Shown piece after piece: positions 1 to 12,242 of a DNA stretch of 64,000 nucleotides (positions are counted from its first letter, which is position 1; every line of letters starts with the position of its first letter). A program made the translations under genes and the position numbers. Source of the stretch: Geosiphon pyriformis (lineage: Eukaryota > Glomeromycota > Glomeromycetes > Archaeosporales > Geosiphonaceae); the NCBI GenBank assembly GCA_016748015.1, contig JAAOMT010000776.1:755-64754 (forward strand). Direction: 5' to 3'. The notes under the pieces are model-generated. The model worked only from the letters and a program-made list of their open reading frames with translations. It was not told the DNA's origin and searched no databases.

Positions 1-385
1 AGAATATTATAAATTAAAATTTGTTTATAATAGTTCATATATATATAATATTATTGAAAAATTAATTAAAAATAAAAGTAGAGTTATTGTAATACATACA
101 TAATCCTCTATATTAATATTAATTTGATGTGTTTTTTTATTAAAAAATAAAATAAAAACAAATCAAAAAATAAATTTAAGTAAGCTTGGTCAATTGAAAT
201 ATTAATTTAGGTAGATATTACAAATATGTATAAATAATGTTTCAAAAGAATAGGGTTTTCAAAACGTGTTTGTGCATAAATAAAATTGATAAGCAAACGC
301 CTTATATTTAATAACTTTTATTCAAAAAGTTTTTCTTAAAAGAGATATAAAGATGAAAGTATATATATGCTAATAAATTATATTT
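1..385. other. AT-rich non-coding stretch
   Basis: Extremely AT-rich sequence with homopolymer A and T runs. I see no reading frame with coding-like composition and no recognisable repeat or RNA gene. Confidence 0.5.
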
Positions 386-835
386 TTAAGAACTGATTCC
401 TCCCTCAATTCTTGATTTTATATCATTAATAAAGGTCTTTAGATTAAAAGCTTTTTGAATATAATAAATAAAAGGCTTACCATTTGTAGAAAATCCAAGT
501 TTTGAGATTATTGAATTTTATATCTTGCCATATTATGACATGCTAGCATCTTGTATCTTTTCTTTTTTCATAAACAGATTTGTTTACTTTGCATCTGCTA
601 ATTTTTTTTGAGATATATACTTTTCTATTATAGAACACTTTCCATCAATCACATCTGAAATAGTTTTCCAGCAAATGATAACAAAACCATATATATCCCT
701 ATTCTTAATATGAGGGGCCCTGTTAAAAATCTTGGATGCTAGATATTCAATAACTCTATAAATTTTGGCTGACTGTAGATAATAATTTACCGAATAAAAG
801 AGTTCAGAAATACAACTTTTAAGAATTATCTATAA
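386..835 (-). pseudogene. decayed coding sequence, function unknown
   Basis: On the minus strand one frame reads for about 150 codons with coding-like composition (for example a stretch reading IEYLASKIFNRAPHIKNRD, then DVIDGKCSIIEKYISQKKL). It is interrupted by three stops (TAA, TAA, TAA) before a terminal TAA at 386-388. The internal stops fit Arg or Gln codons lost by C to T change. I do not recognise the family. It could be the C-terminal part of a host gene or of a mobile-element protein. No start codon is evident, so the upstream end is arbitrary. Confidence 0.4.
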
Positions 836-2573
836 TTATTAAGAATTTCATGTTGTGCCTAATTTTTTTGACTAATTTATGTAAGCAGGCTGGAGTTAAA
901 GCTAATTAATGTTCACGAGTCTCATAAAAATTTACTATTATGTCCACTTTTGGTGAATATCAAGATTTAAATGCAAAAGCCCAGTAATAGTAGCTTAAAT
1001 CAACAAAAACATTTATTATGTATTTTATTTAGCTGGCAATTGTTTATAAAATTTCTAATAGAAATAAACAATTAATGTTCTTGTCTACATTAATGTTTTT
1101 TTATTGGATATTATTTGGTTTAGACTTGGTAATTTAATAAATAGAAATATTAGTATTGTTATTTTTAAATTATAAGACTTTATTGGAATAAGTTCTATTT
1201 ATTTCATGCAATCTTAATGAAATTATTGTGTTATAATGAGGAGAAGTAATATAGAAAAATCTCTATTAAGTCTAATTACCTTTAATAATCTCTTGTAAAA
1301 TTAACCAAGAACTTTTTGAAAAACTGGTCTGTTTAAGTGTATTAAATCAATTACCTATCTAAAAATGTAAATATTTACTGATATTTAAACTTTCTGTTAC
1401 ATGGGTCAAGGCAGTGATATGCTGCTATAGAATAGAATTCATTTAAAATAATGTGCTCAATTTTATTCAGGTTTTTAAATTAGATAGTTAATTATTTGTT
1501 ATTTGTTGCTTATTGCCAAATTTCTATTTTTTTTTAGTATTTAATGTTAAAACTAAACTGAAAATGTAATCTTGATTGAGATATAATAATGATAAACACT
1601 AAACTTGTTTTGAAATCTTTTGAATGTTTGGAGACTGTGTTTTAAGTAAACAGTTGTGTTTTCAGATCCTGTATTACAACAGAGAGTATATGTATTGCAT
1701 ATGCCCAGTCATTTTCCATTTTTTTTATATTATTCAGTCTAGTATATTAATTTTTTTTTCAGATACGAGATATGGATGTCATGTTCTTAATGACTAATCC
1801 ATCTGTGACCATTTATATTGTTTTCTTAGACAAAGAGAAGAGTTAAATTAAACGTTATAATGAATTCCACAGTTTTAAGGGGGATGTGAATTTGATTTCT
1901 ATACTGATTGTATTTAGCCATTGTAGGATAACAGAGTCAAAAAAAAATGAGTCATGAGGATCTGCTTAATATTATATTAGTCATGAGGATCTGCATAATA
2001 ATATAAAAATTTTTCAGACAGTACCAAGGTTTTAAAAAGTGATGCTTTGTTTTTAATAACTACATATTAGTTAAACCCACCCTTGTATTCTTGTATTTTC
2101 GTTTTCACGTGAAAAACAAATGTGTAATTTTTGATCTCAAAATTAACAACTAAGAGGCAGTAACATATAAAGAGATGCTTTTTGTCTTTAAGCAAAATTT
2201 TATCCTATATGGGATTACTCTTATCTTTATCAGCGACAAATTACCAGTGTCTACCAACTCACAAACCCAATAGCTATAACCAGTACAACTAATGACTTAC
2301 CACTCATGACTCACGAATTCAAAGAACACTAAAAAAATTTAAGAGGTTCATTTTTGTCCCCAGTCATACCAATAACCACAGCAGATCTTGAGAGTTAAAA
2401 ACCTCTAGTTAATGAAACAATCCAAGTAAAAGTGTTAACATATCTTTTCTAGCTCTAAATATTGGGTGAGAGAGGGGGGCATCCTTTACTGAAAAAAACC
2501 CCAACCTTAATCGAAGAAACTCAACCAAGCATGGGATTTCCAACTTCTTTATATCGCCAAATGTGGTGTTTTC
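836..2573. other. AT-rich intergenic region
   Basis: No gene seen on either strand. It contains short homopolymers and one short direct repeat (listed separately). Confidence 0.45.
1950..1994. repeat. short direct repeat pair
   Basis: AGTCATGAGGATCTGC occurs at 1950-1965 and again at 1979-1994, a 29-bp period with an AT-rich spacer. It is probably a slippage duplication. Confidence 0.7.
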
Positions 2574-2780
2574 TAACTACTGTGCATACACTTATTCTGC
2601 CAAATGTCTGTTTTCACTTATGGTCTATGATATGAATTGTTATATCTCTGTGCATGTACTTGTTCTGCCAAATGTCTGCTTTCATTGACAGTCAATGACA
2701 TGAATTATTATTTAACTTCTGTGCTTGCTGCATTCCAGTTAAATGTCTGTTTCCACTTATGGTTATTGATGTAAATCATG
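2574..2780. repeat. tandem repeat, about 66-70 bp unit, three copies
   Basis: Three degenerate copies each contain CTGTGC, then AAATGTCTG followed by TTTC-CTTATGGT-type sequence and a TGATATGAAT-like end. Copies begin near 2574, 2641 and 2711. No coding frame runs through them. Confidence 0.65.
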
Positions 2781-2890
2781 GGTTAAACTATTCCTATTTA
2801 CTATCTAATGAAACCACAGCCAACAGAATGGGCTTGGCAAAATTGGCAGAAAAAGAAGAATCTATTGAGCTTAACTCTAATTTGATACCA

Positions 2891-3345
2891 ACAATTGATG
2901 GATAACTACTGTCCACTAATAATTTGCAAATTCAAAATTCAAATAACCACTACCCACCAATAATTCACAACTCAACATTTGAATAACTACCCCAAAATGC
3001 GCAAATTCAACATTCAAATAATCATCATCCACTAATAATTTGTGATTCAACATTTGAATATAACCACCCAACAATATTTCGCAACTCAACATTCAAATAA
3101 CCACCAACTATCAAAATGCGCGAATTCAATATTCAAATATAACCACTACTCACCAATAATTCAACTCAACATTTGATAACCACCACCCACCAAAAATATG
3201 CAAATTCAAAATTTGAATAACCATCACCCACCAATATTTCACAACTCAACATTTGAATAACCATCACCTACCAATAATTTGCATCTCAAAATTCAAATTA
3301 CCATGCTCATCAATAATTTGCAATTCAACATTCAAATAGCCAATG
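2891..3345. repeat. degenerate minisatellite, about 40-bp unit, roughly 11 copies
   Basis: The unit can be summarised as CCACCCACCAATAATT, then CGCAA-TTCAACATTCAAATAA. It recurs about every 38-44 bp with substitutions and small indels; some units replace the AATAATT part with AAAATGCG. The strand shown is C/A-rich and poor in G. It ends where ordinary AT-rich sequence resumes. Confidence 0.8.
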
Positions 3346-3448
3346 AATACAAAATAAAAATTCATGAACAAACAATCATTAAATAACTGAATTAAATTTT
3401 AGGGTTAGGTAGTGAGGAATTGATAATTGCTAGTCTGTTATTTATGCC

Positions 3449-3562
3449 TTGCAAGAATAAAGAGTGGGAGGGGGGTAATTTAAAATTTTTTACAAGAGTG
3501 AAGAGTGGGAGGAGGGAGTTTTAGTTTAAGATTTCTTACAAGAGTGAAGAGCAGGAGGGAGT
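3449..3562. repeat. G-rich tandem repeat, about 50 bp unit, three copies
   Basis: AAGAGTGGGAGG or a variant occurs three times (near 3458, 3501 and 3546), each followed by AATTT or AGTTT and a TTTTTTACAAGAGTG-like linker. Purine-rich on the plus strand. Confidence 0.65.
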
Positions 3563-4899
3563 AGCCACATTTGTCAATTATCTTTTCTATATCCATTTAG
3601 TCCAGGAATAAAACTTTATCAGTATATAATAAAGTTATCAGAAAAGGATTTTTACAATGGCAAAATTGTTTGCCCGTTGCCAATTTTAATAAACTCTTCT
3701 TATTTACTGTTTATTGTTTAAGCCTATTGAAATTTAATTCAAAAATTTGAAATGATTGATATAAAATATTTAAGAAACTTATGTATAATAAACTATTGTA
3801 ATTAATATAAGTATTTTTAAATGATAATAGTTTGGTAATAACTTTAAGAATTGCTAATATTGGCTTAAGTCCAAACAATAAAAACTCTTTTTTTAAACCA
3901 CTAGTTAAATATCTTTGAGATTTTTTTTACGTAAGTTCAGATTTAAATATTAAAATTTAGGCAATATTAAGCATATTTAATATACTTTTTCACCGTGTAA
4001 AATGAAAACTCTCTGCCTTTGTTATTGAAATGTATTAATTTGATCAACTACAAATGAAAAATTTAGCATTTTTGAAATAAAACAATGAGTAAAAGTACTT
4101 GCTAAAAATCATGTTCAGTCTGGTCATTCAATACATTAATATCGTAAATATGTAAAAATCTTGATTTATTACTTGGGAGTTATTGATGCTTAAGTAACTT
4201 TAATATATCTTAGGATATTATTGTCAAAACTGATCACACACAATAATTCATGGGTTAAATAGACAAGAGTTTTATTGTTATATAAAATCTAATATCTAAA
4301 TCTTTAAAATTAAGTTTCATTTCGATTAATTATGAATTTTTATTTATTTATGCAAAAGTAATTTTTTTAATACTTAAATTATTTTTGGTACTTTCTAAAT
4401 TTGATGAAAAAAAAATATATTCAAAATTTTGGGTAATAATTCTGAGATTAATATTATAAACTCGTGATATAGTAATTTTTCGCATTAAGGTTTTATATTT
4501 AAAACAGTTTTGAAAACAAATAATTTTTATTTATCATTTAGTATTTAGCATTTAAAAATTTGATTATTAGTTCATTTTAGTTTAATGCATTTATTTTATT
4601 AATTTTTTAATAGAAATTAATAAAAACAAACTTAATATAAATATTTTATTTATCTTTTTCATTTCTATAATAAGCTTTTTTAGTAAACACTTAAAAGCAA
4701 CCACCAGGCTCTTGTACTATTATTTAAATATTAAATTCTATTATATTCAAAAAAATATTATTATTTTAAAAATGATTTGTGGTTTTCATTTTTTAATCAC
4801 TTTTGATTGTAAAAGATGGTTTAATTCAATATTGTCTAAAGTAGCTTGTAAATTTGTTTCAATGATAGAGATATAAAAAAATATTAAAATGAGAGAATT
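3563..4899. other. AT-rich intergenic region
   Basis: No coding frame, RNA gene or element end recognised. Confidence 0.45.
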
Positions 4900-5099
4900 T
4901 ATAAGTTTTTCAAATGAGCTTTGTATTAGAAAACAGGCGAAACTCATGTTTCAAATATCTCATGCAACCTTGGCACTAAGTTTTGCATTAAAATTATTCA
5001 ATATTTAGTTTTGAATTATTTTTCAAAAATGGTAATTTATAGATTAAATATTGATTTACAAATGATTCTGAATTTTTCATTATATTTACATATAATAAA

Positions 5100-5845
5100 C
5101 AGTCATGAAATGACCAAAATAAGGACCTAAATGAAACATCATAGCTGTTTTCATATCTCCATGAGCATCTGCATTACAACTCTTCAAAACAGAATTTTTT
5201 TTTAATATGCAATTCAACTTCTCGGACAAAAATGATTTTCAAATTTTACCAATGATTCTAGCCTATATCTTTCTGTTGTCAAAAGTTCTGGACATTCATA
5301 TACATTTGGCTATAGTTCACTTCGATGATCTGGACAATTACATGGCACTCTATCACTTGGGCATGATGTAAAAACTCATTGCTGAAATGCAATTTTGGAT
5401 ATTTTGGAACAAAGTCATTGTAGTTTGTCATATGAAATATTTTTCCTGGGAGTTTTGTGTTGACATAGTGAGAAAACATCAAATTTCTAATCTGTGGTTG
5501 CTTGTATGTATAAATCTTAATATCTAGCCTCTATTGTTTGACCCATCTAAATTGAGATTGAAAATACAATCCAGCAAAAATTGCATATACTTTATAAAAA
5601 TTCTAATTAGTTTTTTCAGAAAACTCAAACATTCTATCATGCAAATGTTAATGTTAATTCCATTACCCCCACCAAAACTCTATGCCTAGTAAATACAAAC
5701 CTCTTATATTTTCAATGTTTGAGAACCTTATCAACCCTTTTTTCCAATTCCAAACGTCCAGCAGAAAACTCTTGGTAAAATTCTTCATCAACCATTGAAC
5801 TTTTAATCTTTTCATCGTATGAAATTTGTGATCTTTCATTTTAAG
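5100..5845 (-). pseudogene. decayed lipase (class 3)-like gene fragment
   Basis: Three coding-like blocks lie in order on the minus strand. 5845-5720 is a charged segment reading DEEFYQEFSAGRLELEKRV. 5482-5279 reads YVNTKLPGKIFHMTNYNDF, then VP and a downstream HH. About 5205-5100 reads NADAHGDMKTAMMFHLGPYF. The block TNYND-VP followed by His-His resembles the C-terminal catalytic-Asp region of fungal class 3 lipases (TNxxDxVP...HH). Within the middle block the frame must shift once to continue into PCNCPDHRSEL and VYECPEL, and a TAG sits where Trp is plausible, so it is broken. The catalytic Ser (GHSxG) part is not seen. Introns between blocks are likely but I could not fix the splice sites. 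Confidence 0.42.
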
Positions 5846-5850
5846 TAAAC

Positions 5851-7937
5851 TAAATTGTTAAAAATCTTCCTTTAAAGGAAACTTGAAATTCCTTGTCAAG
5901 CCTAAATTTTTTGATTTTTACTGATATTCAAAAATTATTTCAGTTTTAAAGAAGATTTTTCTCAATTTAAGTTTGATTAGGATGCTTTAAGAACTTACCA
6001 TATATGTTTGGGGGTTAATTTGTAATTTTTTTTTAAGCAAAAAGCTCTTTGTGAAACATAAACATATAATTCAAATTTTGTATTATGAGGATCAGTTTTG
6101 GATAACCGTATTTTGTCATCAAAAGATCATGAACAAACAATATTTATTGGTGATAATAAGGAATATTATTGCAAATTATTGCTCATTGTCTTAAATTTAA
6201 AAATCCCTAAAAAAGCGTAGCACATTTCTATCTGGTCTTTCATTTTGGAAGTAGAGTAATTTATTAAATTTACATAACTTTTTTGATGTTTTTGTCAGGT
6301 TGTAAATAAAATAAAGATAAGTTTTGTATCATATTTGTATTAATTCAAATTATTAATTTTCTTTTTATTTGTTGATTTTTCCAAGACAATTCATTCTGTG
6401 CTCTATCTTACAATTATTAGTGATAGCAAATAGTGAAATTTGTATTTTACTTCCCATTTTAAAATTTACGTCACATTCCAAAATGGTCTAAATCCCAACT
6501 TGCTTAAGAACATATATTTCCAACTGGGCAAATAAAAATTTGATCCAATCAAAATTTACAAGATTGAGATAAATAGTTAAAAAACCATAAATTTATTGTA
6601 ATTTTGCACTACTCTCCAAAAAGTAACCCTTAATTCGAAATTAAACATAAAAATTAAGTAATTTTCCGATTTACTTTCTTTTTAACAAAATAAAGTCTTG
6701 TATAAAGATATCTAATTGGAACACAAACTAAATAATCTGAGATTAGAAAAAGAGCAAAGTCTTAAGGAATACAGATAAAACATAATAACAAAATATTATT
6801 ATAATATTTAAATTCATGGCTTAATTCTAAAAGAAATTAGACCTTAAAAATATATATATTCTAATTTTTTTTAGTGAAATTATACTATAATATCTAAAAA
6901 ACGATTTGTCTTACACAATAACAGTTACACTTTTTGTTTTCTTAACAACAATTTTCATAGTTCTTTTACCCATTTTTTTGATTCCAATTCCACAGTAAGT
7001 AGAGAATTTGCAAAAATAAACTTGTGCCATTTGCTTCTTAAATTTTAGACTATGTAAAAAGATTAAAATTTCTAAACTTTTAAATAGTTTTAATTAATAG
7101 CATTAAAAAAAGAGAGGTTAACAATATTCCTTATAATATGGATGGTTCTCAAACAGATAATAATTTTGCCTTCAAAGATTTTTTACTTCCACCTCAATCT
7201 CAATCTTCAATTCGAAACAATGGAGATTCCATTATAGGTTACCTTTAAATTCTAGCAGCATTACATGTGTAAATGATTATATTTCAATTTTAAGCTAAAG
7301 AAATGTTATTTAAAATCTTTTAAATAAAACTTATATGTATATATCTTTTATCACAATCAAAAATATTTCTTATATTATATTTTCTAATAATTTTTGTAAT
7401 TTAGTGTGATATTAACTCATTTTTATATATTGCTAAATATAATGTTGTCTTTGACAATTAATAACTTAATTATCAGAGCCATAAAATCTTTTTATATCTA
7501 AAAAGTATATAAATATAAATATTTATATATTAATATATTTTTATTCATTGTTTAACTTAAAAATAAATAAATAAAAATTTTTACATAAAAAAATAGCCAA
7601 AATTGGTTGCAACTCTTTAAAATATGGCTTTAATACAAAAATAATAAATATATCTTTCTAATGTAAAGAAAAACAGTATAATATATATATAAATAGAAAA
7701 CTTTTGTAAAAAAGTTGAAAATTGTTATATTTTATAATATTAAAATTGTGCTTAAATATATATAATACAATACAATATAATGTACAACATAAAAAGCAAA
7801 ATATTTAAGCTTTAAAATATAGTAAAATTGGTTAATTGAAAAAAATCTGCTATACTTTTGATATTTTGATACAAACTTAATATTAAGTACAAATTATAAA
7901 AATAATTATAAAACTTTACATAATTGTAAATAAGATA
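5851..7937. other. AT-rich intergenic region
   Basis: No gene supported apart from a 36-codon ORF (listed separately). Confidence 0.4.
7138..7248 (+). other. 36-codon ORF, possible first exon
   Basis: ATG at 7138 opens MDGSQTDNNFAFKDFLLPPQ, then a Ser/Gln/Asn stretch ending at TAA 7246-7248. The composition is less AT-driven than its surroundings, so it may be the start of a lost host gene. There is no downstream partner exon and no homology I recognise. Confidence 0.2.
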
Positions 7938-7965
7938 CAGTCTGGTAAAAAAAATTGGAAAAATA
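7938..7965 (+). repeat. left terminal inverted repeat of Tc1-type element
   Basis: Begins CAGTCTGGTAAAAAAAATTG directly after the TA target and matches the reverse complement of 9185-9213 with one substitution and small A-run differences. Confidence 0.92.
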
Positions 7966-8113
7966 TGAATCTACTAAGATTGCATTTGGTTTAACCATTT
8001 TTGGTAAGTTTTGTGATGGTAAAAATGGGAACAGAATATTAGGTAAGTGGCTAAGCTCTAAAAACATTTTCTCACGTATTAACTAATAGTTTTTTTTAAA
8101 ACTTGTCTTTAAA

Positions 8114-9092
8114 ATGCCGACTTCAAAGCAAGAAAGGCAATGGCAAGTTTTATTATATTTTTGGAATCAAGGAATACAAAAGGCAAAAGAAATACAAAAT
8201 AAAACGAATATATCCCTTTCTACAATCTATAATATCCTCGAAAAACTCAAAAAAAAGGAACAATAAAGCATGTGAGTGGTAATGGTTGGCCAAGAAAGAT
8301 TATGAAAAATTTTTTGAAAGTATTAGAGCAGATTATTCATAGAGATTCCTCAGTTTCATCTAGATATTTAGCAATAAAGTTGCCTAAAAAGGGAATAAAT
8401 GTTTCTCATGTTACTATTCAAAAGCATTTATTCAATCTTAATTATAAAAAAAGTCTTCTTAGAACAACTCTGGTGCTGACCGAAGAGCATAAGTGAGAAC
8501 GTGTAGAATGGCCCAAAAAACATTTGAACAATGATTGGAAAAGAACAGTTTTTACTGACGAAACATCTTTTCAACTTTTTCAAAACATGGTAAAACATTG
8601 GCATAAAAGTACTCGACCAATTCATCCTATGCCTAAAGATTGAGTAAAAATTCTTGCATGGGGGGTTTTTATGAAAAAGAAAAAACTAGTTTATTCTGTT
8701 TTGTTCAAATAATAAATGCTCAATTTTATATAGATATTCTTCATAACCACTTACCTAAAATTAGAGCAATACTGGGGTATAATTAGTGATTCTAACAAGA
8801 TAATGACCCCAAGCATACTAACAAGCTTGCCAAAGAGTTTATTGCTGAAAATACAACTGATTTGTTGGGGTGGCCATCTAATAGTTCCGACTTAAACCCA
8901 ATAGAAAACCTTTAGGCTATTGTTAAAAAAAATGTAGAAAAAAGAATGTCTCAAAATTGTAGTGAATTAGAAAGATTTATAGGGGAAGAGTGGCAAGATA
9001 TTTTTGAATCTACCTTAATTGGTTTAGTAGGATTAATGAGACAGCGTTGTGAATTGATAATTAAGACAAATCGTGAAAGAATTTTTTATTAA
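8114..9092 (+). pseudogene. Tc1-type transposase (DD34E), broken
   Basis: ATG 8114-8116 opens an N-terminal helix-turn-helix region (KEIQNKTNISLSTIYNILEK). The frame shifts in an A-run near 8250-8257 and then continues from about 8257 with GTIKHVSGNG and PRKI. Catalytic residues are present: the first Asp in VFTDETSF, the second in QDNDPKHT (about 8800), and Glu in LNPIEN (about 8900), with 34 residues between the second Asp and the Glu. Internal stops include TGA near 8494, TGA near 8641 and a TAG just after IENL where the family has Trp. The last codons read RERIFY then TAA 9090-9092. The length of about 326 codons is normal for the family. Confidence 0.92.
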
Positions 9093-9184
9093 TTTTTTTT
9101 AATAAAATTATATGGTATTTGACTTTCTAATAAAAGTTGTTTTATGTAATTTGGTACATTAGTTAAGACATAGTAATTATTTTT

Positions 9185-9213
9185 ATATTTCCAATTTTTT
9201 TCTTACCAGACTG
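9185..9213 (-). repeat. right terminal inverted repeat of Tc1-type element
   Basis: Ends TTACCAGACTG immediately before TA at 9214-9215; inverted match to the left end. Confidence 0.92.
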
Positions 9214-9215
9214 TA

Positions 9216-10740
9216 TATATGATACAACTTATAATATACATTAAATATAAAATAATATAATTATTTAATATATTATGCTAATAATAAAAATATGTATAAT
9301 ATTATAAATTTTTTTAAAAGTTTAATATTTGATTGTTAATACATATTATCAAGATTTGTAATTTTCAAATTTAAAAATATGGAAATTAATATTAATATTT
9401 TAAATAACAAAAAATATGTGTAATTTTTAACCAAGTAATTTGTTTTAAAAAATTGGAATAAGAAATTATTCAAATTTTTAAGTGTTTTAACAAAATAGTT
9501 AAATTGGGTTAAGTATTTTTAATAATATGTTAAAAATAATATATAAATTCTTACACCCAAGCTTAAAATGTAATATAAACAAAAAAGTTTGATTTTTAAA
9601 GATATATTTTATATATGTTAATTCAATTAAGCATATTAACAAAATAAGCTTGAAAATTTTTAATAAATATAGTTTTGTTTAAAAGAATCAACACAATAAA
9701 GTGTCTTAAATATTAAATTTGGTTAATTAAGAATTCGGAATTTAGTTTTATTGTAATGTTGTTTTATTTGGCTCAAATAATTGGTTATATTTAAAAAAAG
9801 CATGATTTGCATTATTTTAAAATATTTATATCTTGTAAAAAAATAAATAAATAACACTCAATAAAACATTTTCAAAAAAAACCAATAACAAAAAAATTAA
9901 ATTAAATATAGTAAAATTTAAAAATATTTCATTAAACAATGTTTGTTTAAGATTAATAATAATATATAATGAATATTGCACAATAAAATAATTATTAAAA
10001 ATAACAATTATGCTGCAAAGATTAAACTCTTAGTACCAGCTATTATTGGTGTAATTTAAAAATAGTGGCTTTGTTACTTAAATCATAAATTTATACTGAT
10101 AAATAAAGATCTGAAACGTTATTAACACAAACTAAACAGAAATCAATGCAATATTTTCCTAAACTATAACAAAATGCACAAAACAACATAGCCAGTATTA
10201 AAGCTATCAAATTTCAACTAGAGCTAGTATTGGAGAAACATGAAGAAGCTAAAGGAGTTTAAAGAAGGTGAGAAGGCAAGTAGATTAAGTGGATTGCAGA
10301 ATAAGTTAATTAGAAAAATATGGAGGAATAATCATGAAAAGGCAATATGGATAGAAGAGAAACAAGAGCTGAAAAGGTGAGAAAAAAAGCTGGAGATAAG
10401 CAAAAATATATGGAGATTCTAGATGGTTTGTTTGTATATATCCTGCTATTATTGATTCTAAGTATTCTCTAACTTTAAATATAACTTAATATAGGACCCA
10501 ATGTATCAATTTCTGGTGTTTTTTGTGTCTTTTTCATCATGTTTAATCATCTTAAACATATTTTTATCTTGGATAAAACTGTGTATGATCATAATAAATA
10601 TCAACATATTAAATACAATTTTTAAGCACTTACCATTTATGAATTACAGAAATACAGGTAGAAAATCAGCAAAAAGAGGTTCTGGTTAAATTTACCCAAG
10701 AATATTTTCATGCTGCACATAAAAAATGCTTTGAATTCAG
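9216..10740. other. AT-rich region without a clear gene
   Basis: Mostly A/T runs. Between about 10220 and 10400 a short less AT-rich patch encodes charged, Lys/Glu-rich residues (KKLKEFKEGEKASRL in one frame). It may be a worn exon belonging with the kinase-like fragment downstream, but it has no recognisable motif. Confidence 0.35.
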
Positions 10741-11194
10741 TTCAACTTCTGAATTATTGGCAATGAATTAACTTGAAAAAGAATAGAAAATTATCATTAT
10801 GAAGTATTTGAAAGAATATAATACACTGATTCATTTCGACTCAAAAACAGTTTAATTAACAAAAAATGCAGTTAAAAATACTATGTAAAATTCCAGAAAT
10901 TTTAATTTTGTGGATGGAGATCTTTGTGGCATAGTTTGCATTAAGTTTAGACAAATTAATATCAAATTTATTGATTTTGATTGGGCAGAAAAGACAGGAG
11001 AAGCAAAATATCCTGCATTTTTATACTCAAGAATTGATTGGCATGAAAATTTTTGGAATAATATGCTTATAGAAAAAGAACATAATATTTATTTAGTTAG
11101 TAATATTTATTGCAATAAAAAATCTAAGTCTTTAATAAGATTTTATCTTTTTAAATGGCTAAATCAATTACAAAATAAATATCTTTTATATTAA
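10741..11194 (+). pseudogene. protein-kinase-like fragment (catalytic loop and DFD)
   Basis: One plus frame reads from about 10741 to a TAA ending at 11194. IIIMKYLKEY resembles the hinge segment. FNFVDGDL occupies the place of the catalytic-loop His-Gly-Asp-Leu, with His to Asp. IKFIDFDWA occupies the DFG position as DFD. EHNIYLVSN follows. Fungal kinase-like proteins of this kind, many without full catalytic motifs, are expanded in mycorrhizal fungi. Stops (TAG near 10784, TAA near 10853, TAA near 10886) and the missing N-lobe show it is dead or a relic. The DFDWAGKxGE-like string is the strongest support. The start at 10741 is arbitrary. Confidence 0.6.
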
Positions 11195-12082
11195 ATTCAT
11201 TTTTGAACATATAGAATAGCTCAGTGTATCAGTCATAAAATTTTGAGTTATGTTATATATAGAAAAATAGTTGTTAATATATTAATTATTTAATTAAAAT
11301 TAAAATTGGAAAAATAATCAACTAAAAAATAATATTAATTATTTAAATAACTATAATAACAAATAATAATATTACATTTTTTAAGCATCAAATTTTATAT
11401 AAAAAACATAAAACTAATCTTAATTTTTAATAATTAACTTATTATTAACAGATAGTTATTTATTATTATTAAATTTAAATTAAGCATTATAATTGATATA
11501 ATTGCAACAAAATTAGATAAAACTAATATTATATTTATTATAAAAGAATAATCAAACTTTAAAGTAAAAATAGTATTCTAAAAAACACAAAAAATATTTT
11601 TTTTTGGTTTTTATGGCCATTTAAACAATATATAAAAAGATTTGCAAAAAATAGCTTGGTTATTAGTTAGCTGTTAAAAATTTTAAGATTCTTTGTTTCA
11701 GTCATAATTATATTTAACTAATTCTAATTAGTTATTTAGAAAAAACTTTATATAAAAAAAACCTCTTATTTAAAGCCAAAAAAATTTGAAGAATATTAAA
11801 TATTAAGAATAGCATTATAATATTAACATAATTTCAAACACAAAACAAATTATATTATAAATTTATTTTAATCTTTATAATATTTGTATAATATGAAAAT
11901 TATAATAATAATATGATATATTATTAATTAATAATTAAATAATAATAATTTATTATGTAAAATAAATAAGTTTATTAATATTAAAGCTTTATTATATAAA
12001 ATTTTTTTTATTTTAAAGTTTTATTTTAGTTAATTTGAAAGTTTTTTCTTATTAATAACAAATTAATAAAAAATTCCAAAAA
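11195..12082. other. AT-rich intergenic region
   Basis: No coding-like frame. It ends at the poly(T) marking the 3' end of the LINE. Confidence 0.5.
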
Positions 12083-12098
12083 TTTTTTTTTTTTTTTT
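12083..12098 (-). repeat. LINE poly(A) tail (T16 on plus strand)
   Basis: An uninterrupted T16 directly follows the LINE 3' UTR on the minus strand. Confidence 0.75.
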
Positions 12099-12242
12099 AT
12101 GAATACAGTCCAACTACTACCTAAGTACATAAAATCGTACAAGATTCTAAATTAAGTGTGGCTTATGCTTTTTTTACACATAATTAGTTATTTGGGCTAA
12201 TCAAAACAATATTATATATATAAACTATCTACTACAGAAAAA

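Larger units (their letters stand above)
7938..9213 (+). mobile_element. Tc1/mariner-type DNA transposon, full length, inactive
   Basis: The 1276-bp element has terminal inverted repeats of about 29 bp that start CAGTCTGGTAA at both ends (left 7938-7965, right 9185-9213 in reverse). It is flanked by TA at 7936-7937 and TA at 9214-9215, the target duplication expected of the Tc1/mariner superfamily. It encloses one transposase reading frame on the plus strand, broken by a frameshift and stops, so it could move only if supplied in trans. Confidence 0.93.
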
